DNA from: DATMNI01 sp035570275
Lineage (GTDB): Bacteria; Acidobacteriota; Terriglobia; Bryobacterales; Bryobacteraceae
NCBI GenBank assembly: GCA_035570275.1
Contig: DATMNI010000476.1
Span: forward strand, 1-64,000
DNA length: 64,000 nucleotides
Direction: 5' to 3'
A program made the position numbers and the translations under genes. Under the pieces are notes generated by a model. That model had not been told where the DNA came from. It saw only the letters and a program-made list of their open reading frames with translations, and searched no databases. Below are positions 47,582 through 55,433 of the stretch, one piece after another. How positions within the stretch are numbered: position 1 is the first letter of the stretch; each line of letters opens with the position of its first letter.

Positions 47582-49297
47582 ATGAAGTGGTTTGCTCTGC
47601 TCGCAATGATGGCGTCGCCGCTTGCTGCCCAACCGGGTCGCCTGGAGTGGTTTCGGCACGATAAATTCGGCATGTTCGTTCACTTCGGACCATATTCGTT
47701 GTTGGCCGGCGAATGGAAGGGCCGGCAGATTCCGGTCGGTGATAACGCCGAGTGGATCATGCAGCGTTTCAACATCCCGGTTCATGACTATCGCGAAATG
47801 GCGCATGGCTTTAATCCGGCGAGATTCGATGCTGGCGCGATCGCCAGGCTGGCCCGGCTGGCGGGGATGAAGTACCTGGTGGTCACGGCCAAGCATCACG
47901 ATGGTTTCGCTATGTATCAATCGCATGTGAGCCAATACAACATTGTGGACTGGACCTCGTTCCACCGTGACCCCGTGAAGGAGCTTGCCGAGGCCTGCAA
48001 GAGGGAGGGCATCCGCTTTTGCGTATATTACTCCCACCGCGAAGACTGGGACCATCCGGACGGCTACGGTAACCACTGGGACTACGACGTGAGCAAGAAA
48101 GATTTTCCCCGATACCTCCGCGAGAAGTCGCTGCCGCAGATGCGTGAACTGCTCACCAACTACGGTCCGCTGGGCCTGCTCTGGTTCGATCGCGGCATCG
48201 ACACAAAAGAGCAGGCACTCGAATTCGTGAACCTGGTTCGTGAGCTTCAGCCCCAATGCCTCATTAACGGCAGGGTCGGAAGTTACGGGCAGGACCTGGT
48301 GGGCGATTATCAGAACATGAACGACAACGGGATGCCCACCGGCGGACTGCAGGAGTATTGGGAGACACCGCAGACCCTCAATCAAACCTGGGGATACAGC
48401 CGCTTCGATCAGGAATGGAAGACGCCTGCGAACGTGATCCAGCGGCTGGTGGAGATCGTCGGCAAAGGTGGCAACTACCTGCTCAACATCGGCCCAATGG
48501 GCGACGGCTCCGTGCCGCCCGCGAGCGTCGCGGTGCTCCAGCAGGTAGGCGCGTGGATGCAGAAGAACGGCGAGAGCATCTACGGCACATCCGCCTGCCC
48601 GCTGGGCGACTTTCCCTGGGGGCGCTGTACGGTGCGTGGGGACAAGATGTACCTGCACGCGTTTGCTCGACCCGCCGATGGGTTGCTCCGGCTGAGCGGC
48701 CTCAAGAGCGACGTCCGCAGTGGCTATCGGCTCACTGAGCCTGGCCGGCGGCTTGAGGTCACCCATAAGGCTGATGTGGTGACAGTGGCCATCGGTCCAC
48801 GGGGCTGGGATGAATTCGATACTGTCGTGGTGCTGCAGTTGAGTGGCACACCGCACGCGGAACCGCCAATCGTGACGCAGGGTAGCGACATTCCATTCCA
48901 ACTTGATTACCGATTTGCCGTTACCACTGGGAGTGCGATTAAGCGCTTCAACCGCGACGGCGGCTTCCATGTCGCCAAATGGACGGGGCCGGAGGACGCA
49001 TGCGCGTGGCAGGTGTTGGTGAGTCAGCCTGGGCCTTACCGGGTCCTGATTAGCTACGCGGCGCCGTCGGAGTCGGCGGGGCGGCGATATGTGGTTCAAA
49101 TCGGAGAGCAGGCGCTCGAGCGTGCGGTGGAGAGCACCGGGGAGGGGTACCGTTACCGGGAATTCGAGCTGGGAGTGGTGGAGCTGAAAAAGGCCGGACC
49201 GCTAACGGTTCGAGTGGCGCCCGCGGCCGCGGGCGGGAACCTGATGTACTTCCAGCATCTCGCGCTTAGGCAATTGGGTGGAGTGGCGGTGGAGTAG
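47582..49297 (+). CDS. GH29 alpha-L-fucosidase, secreted
   Basis: About 571 aa. Signal peptide MKWFALLAMMASPLAAQ, then the GH29 beginning LEWFRHDKFGMFVHFGPYSL, KYLVVTAKHHDGFAMY, and the catalytic nucleophile Asp203 in GPLGLLWFDRG; GGNYLLNIGPMGDGSVPP follows. The C-terminal third is beta-rich and likely binds carbohydrate. It removes fucose from plant or microbial glycans. TATACT is 7 nt upstream of ATG 47582 with no Shine-Dalgarno, a leaderless candidate. The in-frame extension upstream to 47144 lies over the pseudogene and is not part of the protein. Confidence 0.88.
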   Translation: MKWFALLAMMASPLAAQPGRLEWFRHDKFGMFVHFGPYSLLAGEWKGRQIPVGDNAEWIMQRFNIPVHDYREMAHGFNPARFDAGAIARLARLAGMKYLVVTAKHHDGFAMYQSHVSQYNIVDWTSFHRDPVKELAEACKREGIRFCVYYSHREDWDHPDGYGNHWDYDVSKKDFPRYLREKSLPQMRELLTNYGPLGLLWFDRGIDTKEQALEFVNLVRELQPQCLINGRVGSYGQDLVGDYQNMNDNGMPTGGLQEYWETPQTLNQTWGYSRFDQEWKTPANVIQRLVEIVGKGGNYLLNIGPMGDGSVPPASVAVLQQVGAWMQKNGESIYGTSACPLGDFPWGRCTVRGDKMYLHAFARPADGLLRLSGLKSDVRSGYRLTEPGRRLEVTHKADVVTVAIGPRGWDEFDTVVVLQLSGTPHAEPPIVTQGSDIPFQLDYRFAVTTGSAIKRFNRDGGFHVAKWTGPEDACAWQVLVSQPGPYRVLISYAAPSESAGRRYVVQIGEQALERAVESTGEGYRYREFELGVVELKKAGPLTVRVAPAAAGGNLMYFQHLALRQLGGVAVE

Positions 49298-49557
49298 AAG
49301 AGAGAAAATCGCTCAGCCCCCTGGGAGCCGAAAAACGCCCACCATGCGCCTTTCCAGGTGCTCGCATTGCGCGACGAACCGGGCTGTTCCTACGACTGCC
49401 GTCCGGAGTTGGCGTTTCCTGCTCAGTGTGGATTATTCCGAATACGACTCAGGCGCAACCCGCTTCTTGATCGGCTAAACTAAGCTGCATCAATTGAACG
49501 CGCAGCCATTCTAGAAAGGGACGCGGGCTTAGCCCCGGTTCACTCAGAGGAGGAGAC

Positions 49558-50568
49558 ATGAGAATCCTGGTGACTGGTTTGATCGTGTTGGGCGTGGCGG
49601 TTTCCATCCCCTACGCACCGAGCCAGAGCAACAATCCACGCCCGACTATCGCAAACGAAGAGGACTTCCGCCGCGCGATGAAGGAGCTTTCGAACTGGGG
49701 ACGATGGGGAGATGACGACGAACTCGGCGCCGCCAATCTGATCACTTCCGCGAAACGGAAGCAGGCCTTGGCTCTGGCAAAGGAGGGCTTGACCATTTCA
49801 CTGGCGCACGATGTCGCCCAGGAGAAAGCTGCGGATGCGCCGAACATTCTGGAGCGTGTTCTCGGCGATGTCAGTCCGACAGGCACCACCGATCGATACC
49901 AATATACGGGCACGTACCACGGCGTGATTCACAGCCATCTGGATGCCGTGGACTGTCACGTCATGGCTGAAGGCAAGGGATACAACGGCCGGTCGATGGA
50001 CGACATCAAGGCTGCGGGCGGCTGCCCGAAAGGGAATATCAATGCCCTGAAAGATGGCGTTGTCACCCGAGCCATCCTCTTCGATGGGACGCGCCTGCAG
50101 GGGAAGGCCACTCCTCAAGGGTGGCTCGAGCCAGGAACGGCCGTCCATCGGGAAGATCTCGAGGCCCTGGAAAAGTTGGAGCGCGTGAAGGTGTCGGCAG
50201 GCGACGTCATCCTTCTCTATACAGGACGTTGGAAGCGGCGCGCCGCGATGGGCCCTTGGCCGAATACCACTGGATTCGCTGGCTATCACGCCGACGTTGC
50301 TTACTTCATAAAAGAACGCGGCGTTTCGTTCATCGGAGACGACGGACCGAATGACGTCTCGCCCACGGGCCTTCCACCGGCCATCCGAATCCCGCTTCAT
50401 CAACTGGCGCTCGTCGCGATGGGCGTGAGCATTTTCGATAATCTGGATTTCGAAAGAGCCGTTGAGCAGGCGAGGCGCCTGAATCGTTACGAGTTTCTGT
50501 TCACGGCTGCGCCCTTGCGGATCGACAAGGGAACAGGCTCGCCACTTAATCCGCTGGCGATCTTCTGA
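49558..50568 (+). CDS. Cyclase-family (kynurenine formamidase-like) hydrolase, secreted
   Basis: 336 aa with signal peptide MRILVTGLIVLGVAVSIPYA. The family opening LSNWGRWGDDDELGAANLIT is clear; the metal-binding segment is HGVIHSHLDAVDCHVMAEGK (HxxxHxDxxxH-like) and the acid GDVILLYTGRWKRR follows. Members hydrolyse small cyclic amides or lactones with a divalent metal. GGAGGAG lies 6 nt before ATG 49558. The 260 bp upstream contain nothing I can support. Confidence 0.82.
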   Translation: MRILVTGLIVLGVAVSIPYAPSQSNNPRPTIANEEDFRRAMKELSNWGRWGDDDELGAANLITSAKRKQALALAKEGLTISLAHDVAQEKAADAPNILERVLGDVSPTGTTDRYQYTGTYHGVIHSHLDAVDCHVMAEGKGYNGRSMDDIKAAGGCPKGNINALKDGVVTRAILFDGTRLQGKATPQGWLEPGTAVHREDLEALEKLERVKVSAGDVILLYTGRWKRRAAMGPWPNTTGFAGYHADVAYFIKERGVSFIGDDGPNDVSPTGLPPAIRIPLHQLALVAMGVSIFDNLDFERAVEQARRLNRYEFLFTAAPLRIDKGTGSPLNPLAIF

Positions 50569-50618
50569 ACTGGCAAAAAGGGTCGAACTTGTCGGAGGCC
50601 GGCCCCCGCCTCTTATAC

Positions 50619-50717
50619 ACCGGCCACCGGCCACCGCCACCTGCATCCGGCCACCAGCCACCGGCCACCGCCACCTGCATCCGGCCACCGACCACCGACC
50701 ACCGACCACCGGCCACC
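50619..50717. repeat. CCGGCCAC-type low-complexity tandem repeat
   Basis: About 100 bp built from CGGCCAC and CCGACCA units. A 34-nt period is visible (CCACCTGCAT at 50637 and again at 50671), followed by three copies of ACCGACC at about 50686-50712. It lies just upstream of the fourth receptor gene. Not a CRISPR array: there are no unique spacers. Confidence 0.75.
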
Positions 50718-50828
50718 GTTTCCAACCCCCGCCCCCTAGTACTTTCTGTACCATCGGCCACGCTTCGGCGAAGTGGCACGTTGTATGCTGAACATGGAGT
50801 CCAGGGAAAAACCCGACGCCGGGCCGTC

Positions 50829-53324
50829 ATGGATCACCTTCCACTCAACGCGAGACCACTGCTGTGTTTGCTGCTCTTCTGCAGCGGCCTTCGGGCGCAG
50901 GTAGCGACCCCGGTAACTATCAACGGCCGCGTAGTGGATGAAAATGGCGCGGGCATCGACGGCGCCCGCGTCTCCCTGCGGGCGGCCGACCGGGCCAACC
51001 CCTACGTGGCGTCCTCAGACCCGGCGGGTAATTTCAGTTTCAAGCTGCCCGAGGCCGGAGAATACGCCGTCCGTGCCGAGCGGCAGGGCTTCTTCGTGTA
51101 CCAGGGCCAGGGCCAGAAATTCGACGCGGAGTCGAGCCAGCTCACCATCACCCTGAACCACCTGCAGGAATTCGCCGACAAAATCGACGTGGTGTATTCC
51201 CCTCCCGCCATCGACCTCCAGCAGGCCGCCGAGCGCAAGGAACTGGCCAACACGGAAATCGAATCCGTTCCATACCCCGCGCCGCAGGATTATCGCAACG
51301 CGCTGCCGCTGATGAACGGCGTGGTGCAAGACAGCGTGGGCCGCATCCACTTCAATGGTGGCGACACCAACCAGGCCAGCTACACACTGGACGGATTCAA
51401 TATTGCCGACCCGGTGACCGGCCGCCTGGAGACGCGGCTCAATATCGATACGATACAGACCGTGGACCTGGAAAGCAGCCGTTTTTCGGCCGAGAACGGC
51501 CGCGGGTCCACCGGCGCTCTGGATCTGAAAACCAAAATGGGAGACGACCGCTGGCGTTTCGGCGGCACCAATTTCATTCCCGGCGTCTCCACCGATGGCG
51601 GCCTCCACTTCAACAAATGGACGCCTCGGTTGGAATTCTCGGGGCCCATCGCCAAAGGCCGCGCCTGGTTTCACAACGGATTCGACGCCTTCTACAACGT
51701 GGACACGGTGCACGGACTTCCCAACGGCCAGAATCGCACCAGCGGCCTGTCGGTCAGCGATCTCTCCCGGTTCCAGATCAACCTGACGCACGCCAACAGT
51801 CTCACCGGAAGCTTCCTGTATAATTTGTCGGACACCAACCGCTCCGGTCTAAGCATCCTGAACCCCGTGGAAACCACCACGAATATCCGGCAGGCGACGT
51901 ACATGAGTACGCTTCGCGATCAGCACTACTTCGCCAGCGGAGCTCTGCTTGACGTGGGCGTGGCCGATACCCGCATGCTGCTGCGCAACCCTTCGCAGGG
52001 CAACCTGCTTTACGAAATTACACCATTCGGCAACCGAGGCAACTTCTTCACCACCGTGGACCGGCATTCCTACCGGCAGCAAGTGGTGGCGAACCTGTTT
52101 CTGCCTACGCTGCACTTTCAAGGGGCCCATCACCTGAAGTTCGGCACGGACTTCGAGCGCGAAGCCTTTCATCAGGAAACGCTCCGCCACGATTACGAAG
52201 TGCTGCGCGCCGACAACTCCGTGGCGCGGCACGTGGCCTTCCAGGGCACGCCGTTCCAGGCGCAAAAGAACCTCGAATCGGCGGAGTACATTCAGGACCA
52301 TTGGACGCCCCGCGAAGGGCTGGCGGTGGACGCGGGCGTGCGCACCGAGTGGAACGAAATCGTGCGCGACCTGGAGGCGGCGCCCAGGCTCGCGGTGGCA
52401 TGGGCCCCCCGCGGCCTGCCCGACACCAAGTTCTCCGCGGGGTGGGGAGTCTACTACGACGCCATCAGTCTCGGCACCATCGTGAGCCAGCAGGACCAGA
52501 TGAGCATGAGCACTTTTTTCCTGCCGGGTGGAATCGTGCATGGCCCGGTGTCCACGTCTTTCCAGGTGAATGACCGGACACTCAAGGCGCCGTACCACCA
52601 AATGGCGAGCGTGGGAATGGAACGCAAGCTGCCGTTTGAATTCTACGCGCGCGCCGGCTACACCTGGCGCTATGGGCCCCGCGGATTTGTGTTCAATACC
52701 ACGGCGCTGGAGACAGGCCCTGCGGTGTTTGACGGGGCTGTCTACCAGTTGGCGAATCGTCTGCATGACCGGTATGACGCCGTGGACTTCAGCCTGCGCC
52801 GCACCTTCGCGGGACAATTCGAGTGGTTCGCCGGCTATACGCGGTCCAGCACACGGTCGAATTCGGCCGTGGATTACAGCCTCGAAAACCCGATCTTCGC
52901 ACCGCAAATGCCCGGCCGGTTTCCGTGGGACACGCCGAATCGTTTTCACATGTGGGGATGGGTACCGCTTCCCAAGCGCTTTCTGCCAGCCAAACTCCAG
53001 TGGATCACACGCAATACCACCGTGGCATATCTGCTGGAATACCGCACGGGGTTTCCCTTCAGCGTAGTGAATGAGGAAGGCTTCCTGGTGGGCCGCCCGG
53101 AGGCCACGCGGTACCCCGACTACTTCAACATCAACTTGCACTTCGAGCGCAAATTCCGCGCTTTGCATTACCTCTGGGCGTGGCGTTTCGGTTACAACAA
53201 CCTGACCGGCAGCCTCAACGCCAACGTGGTCAACAATGTTCAGGGAACTCCCCAATTCCTGACGTACGGAAGAGGACAGGCGCGCGCCTTTAGCGTCCGG
53301 CTGCGCCTTTTGGGCCGTAAGTAG
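50829..53324 (+). CDS. TonB-dependent receptor, shorter Oar-like branch
   Basis: About 831 aa. Signal RPLLCLLLFCSGLRAQ, regulatory domain INGRVVDENGAGIDGARVSL, plug (IHFNGGDTNQASYTLDGFNI; SAENGRGSTGALDLKTKMG) and a barrel some 250 residues shorter than the other three receptors here. It ends AFSVRLRLLGRK, not in the aromatic residue usual for outer-membrane barrels. Start ATG 50829 is chosen for the signal peptide; the frame runs on upstream through the repeat. Followed 54 nt later by the SYLF-domain gene. Confidence 0.82.
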   Translation: MDHLPLNARPLLCLLLFCSGLRAQVATPVTINGRVVDENGAGIDGARVSLRAADRANPYVASSDPAGNFSFKLPEAGEYAVRAERQGFFVYQGQGQKFDAESSQLTITLNHLQEFADKIDVVYSPPAIDLQQAAERKELANTEIESVPYPAPQDYRNALPLMNGVVQDSVGRIHFNGGDTNQASYTLDGFNIADPVTGRLETRLNIDTIQTVDLESSRFSAENGRGSTGALDLKTKMGDDRWRFGGTNFIPGVSTDGGLHFNKWTPRLEFSGPIAKGRAWFHNGFDAFYNVDTVHGLPNGQNRTSGLSVSDLSRFQINLTHANSLTGSFLYNLSDTNRSGLSILNPVETTTNIRQATYMSTLRDQHYFASGALLDVGVADTRMLLRNPSQGNLLYEITPFGNRGNFFTTVDRHSYRQQVVANLFLPTLHFQGAHHLKFGTDFEREAFHQETLRHDYEVLRADNSVARHVAFQGTPFQAQKNLESAEYIQDHWTPREGLAVDAGVRTEWNEIVRDLEAAPRLAVAWAPRGLPDTKFSAGWGVYYDAISLGTIVSQQDQMSMSTFFLPGGIVHGPVSTSFQVNDRTLKAPYHQMASVGMERKLPFEFYARAGYTWRYGPRGFVFNTTALETGPAVFDGAVYQLANRLHDRYDAVDFSLRRTFAGQFEWFAGYTRSSTRSNSAVDYSLENPIFAPQMPGRFPWDTPNRFHMWGWVPLPKRFLPAKLQWITRNTTVAYLLEYRTGFPFSVVNEEGFLVGRPEATRYPDYFNINLHFERKFRALHYLWAWRFGYNNLTGSLNANVVNNVQGTPQFLTYGRGQARAFSVRLRLLGRK

Positions 53325-53378
53325 TCTTCCAGTGGTTCGCCAATTGCTAAGAGAATGGATGGAAGGAGAATTTGTTTT

Positions 53379-54059
53379 ATGAAAAGTACAGGAGTGTTGG
53401 CTGTTTTGATATTATCCACTGCGGTGTTGCAGGCAGGTGAGAGTGCCCCGAGCCGTCTGACGGAGGCTGCCGAGGTGTTTGGCGAGATCATGGGGACGCC
53501 GGACAAGGGAATCCCTCAAGACCTGCTGGAGAAGGCACAGTGCGTGGGTATCGTGCCCGGTTTGAAGAAGGGCGCATTCCTGGTCGGCGGAGAGTTCGGC
53601 AAGGGTTTCGTGCAATGCCGGAAACCCGGTGGAGCCGGTTGGAGCGCGCCGGCGGCGGTGCGGGTGGAGGGCGGAAGCGTCGGACTTCAGATTGGCGGAT
53701 CTTCCACCGACGTGGTGATGCTGGTGATGAACCAGCGCGGCATGGACAAGTTGATGACTGACAAATTCACGCTGGGCGCGGATGCTTCCGTGGCCGCCGG
53801 ACCGGTGGGTCGAACCGCCAACGCCAAGACTGACGCCTACATGACAGCGGAGATCTTGGCCTGGTCGCGGTCCAAGGGTCTGTTCGCCGGGATTTCTCTG
53901 AGTGGCGCCACGCTGCGGAACGACTTGGACGGGAACAAGGAGTTGTACGGCAGCAGGCTGACTAACAAGGAAGTGCTTGCCGGCGACAGGCCAGCGCCCG
54001 AGGCGGCCAAAAAGCTGATTGAAGAGCTGGACAAGTACTCGATGCGCAAGTCGAATTAG
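53379..54059 (+). CDS. SYLF-domain (YSC84-like) lipid-binding protein, secreted
   Basis: About 226 aa. Signal peptide MKSTGVLAVLILSTAVLQAG; SYLF core AQCVGIVPGLKKGAFLVGG, FGKGFVQCRKPGGAGWSAPA, SSTDVVMLVMNQRGMDKLM and FTLGADASVAAGPVGRTANA, AWSRSKGLFAGISLSGATL. The domain binds phosphoinositides in eukaryotes; the bacterial role is unknown, probably at an envelope membrane. GGAG about 10 nt before ATG 53379. Confidence 0.87.
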   Translation: MKSTGVLAVLILSTAVLQAGESAPSRLTEAAEVFGEIMGTPDKGIPQDLLEKAQCVGIVPGLKKGAFLVGGEFGKGFVQCRKPGGAGWSAPAAVRVEGGSVGLQIGGSSTDVVMLVMNQRGMDKLMTDKFTLGADASVAAGPVGRTANAKTDAYMTAEILAWSRSKGLFAGISLSGATLRNDLDGNKELYGSRLTNKEVLAGDRPAPEAAKKLIEELDKYSMRKSN

Positions 54060-54066
54060 CGCGGTT

Positions 54067-54173
54067 TTGTGGGGCAGGTTGTTAACCTGCGGCGGATTGG
54101 CAATCCGCCGGCCGCTAGCCGCGCGCTAACTTGCGGCGGAGATTCACAACCAGATTCACAACCTGCCCCACAA
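54067..54173. mobile_element. 107-bp MITE/REP-like element with 16-bp terminal inverted repeats
   Basis: TTGTGGGGCAGGTTGT (54067-54082) is the exact reverse complement of ACAACCTGCCCCACAA (54158-54173). Internal palindromes CAGGTT-GTT-AACCTG and GGCGGATTG-G-CAATCCGCC give further structure. It encodes nothing. Target-site duplication was not identified. It is likely one of a family spread through the genome. Confidence 0.65.
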
Positions 54174-54200
54174 CTCTTTGCCGTGCTACGGTTAAGCTTT

Positions 54201-54965
54201 ATGGCGTCGCCGCCCATACCGCCGTCGCTCGATCATCTGGTTACTCGTCCGTTCTCGTTCTATCCGCCGATTGTCAACGTGGAGCATAACGAGTGGCTGT
54301 TCCGCAAAGCCAGTTGGTCGGAGATTCTGGTGGTGAACTGCAAAACGGCCACGGAGATCTGGATTCCGCGGCGGTTCGTCGGCGAAGTGTCGCGCGTCGA
54401 CGATCCGGTGCTGATCGTAGGTTTGAACCGCGAGCTGGAATACAAAAGTGGAATGATCGTGCCGTTCCAGCGGCGCGTGATCGAAATGCCCGTGGCAGTG
54501 GGCGGGCCCATTCCGGCGGGTCCGGCCGACCGCCCGGCGCCGGCCCCCATCGTGGGCATTCGGACCGAGTCTCCAACCGATACACGCATCGTCAAGTTCA
54601 TCTTCGCGGCCGTGGCTTTCGCGATCGTGTGCTATCTGGTGGCGGTCAACCTCTCGCGCGGACGCGTGGTATTCACGGCCAAAGATCAAACGGTCCTGGG
54701 GTTGACCGCGCGCGACGACCGCACGGGCGTGGCCGGAAAACTGGGTGAGCCGGCCTCGGACCGCTGGCGGAGCGATTCCGGAACCTTGCAGTATGAGGCC
54801 ATGGGCTACCCGGACCGCCACCTCACCGTGATCCTGATGGGCACCGACCGCCACAGCATGCTCTACATCGGCGCCATGGACGACCGGTGGAAACCCACCG
54901 CTTCCGTCTCTCTGCGATCCGGAGGAACCACCGATTCGCTGCTGCGCAACCTGAAACGGTTTTAG
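54201..54965 (+). CDS. Hypothetical single-pass membrane protein
   Basis: About 254 aa; family not recognised. The N-terminal half (FYPPIVNVEHNEWLFRKASW; VNCKTATEIWIPRRFVGEVS) is a compact soluble domain, followed by a Pro/Ala-rich linker, one membrane helix (FIFAAVAFAIVCYLVAVNL, about 135-153), then an outside domain ending DSLLRNLKRF. The repeating pattern in the C-terminal domain (YPDRHLTVILMGTDRHSMLY) is unremarkable. TACGGT is 8 nt upstream of ATG 54201 and there is no Shine-Dalgarno, a leaderless candidate. Confidence 0.6.
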   Translation: MASPPIPPSLDHLVTRPFSFYPPIVNVEHNEWLFRKASWSEILVVNCKTATEIWIPRRFVGEVSRVDDPVLIVGLNRELEYKSGMIVPFQRRVIEMPVAVGGPIPAGPADRPAPAPIVGIRTESPTDTRIVKFIFAAVAFAIVCYLVAVNLSRGRVVFTAKDQTVLGLTARDDRTGVAGKLGEPASDRWRSDSGTLQYEAMGYPDRHLTVILMGTDRHSMLYIGAMDDRWKPTASVSLRSGGTTDSLLRNLKRF

Positions 54966-55433
54966 TAGCAGGAACTCGAAGTCGGAGCGAGAGGGCCCGT
55001 TTCCGGCCAGCGGACTCAAGCTATCCACACCACCAATCGGTCTCCAGATCCGCCTGAAAACGTATCGGTTCCCTCGACCCGGAAATTGTGATCCCGGCCT
55101 GCTGGCGTCCACAGCAAGCAAGGGGTTGGGACAGATGTCCCGCCTCTCACACCAATCGCGCCGGCAACCCTCCTGTTTGCAGTGAGAGTTGGAGGCCGTT
55201 GGGACAGTCGTCCCAACTACGTTCATGGAAGGAAACCATATGGAAGGAATCGAGGATGGAACGCCGGAAGAGCTGTAGCGCGGCATCATGCTCGGACAAC
55301 GCCGGGTGTTTGGGCGGGCCGCGGGCCGCGTTCCGGGGGAACAACGAATTGCGGCTGCGCAACCTCAAACAGCTTTGACTGAGCCGCGCGCGTAAGCAAG
55401 CGGTCGTGGCGCAAGTTTTAGTAGACTCTAGGC
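54966..55433. other. Gene-free spacer with palindromes and a 3-prime duplication
   Basis: No gene that I can support in 468 bp. GTTGGGAC-AGTC-GTCCCAAC (55198-55217) is a perfect 8-bp-stem palindrome, and a related GTTGGGACAGATGTCCC occurs at about 55126. Near 55340-55379 the sequence CTGCGCAACCTCAAACAGCT resembles the last codons of the preceding gene (LLRNLKRF), suggesting a relic of a duplicated copy. Confidence 0.4.

Noticed and set aside
47159..49099. 646-codon minus-strand open frame
   Set aside because: Most of it is antisense to the fucosidase; only its last 120 codons (47521-47162) belong to the broken nucleotidyltransferase, which is annotated separately.
50619..50717. Repeat array considered as CRISPR
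   Set aside because: Units are 7-34 nt without unique spacers, and no cas gene is nearby.
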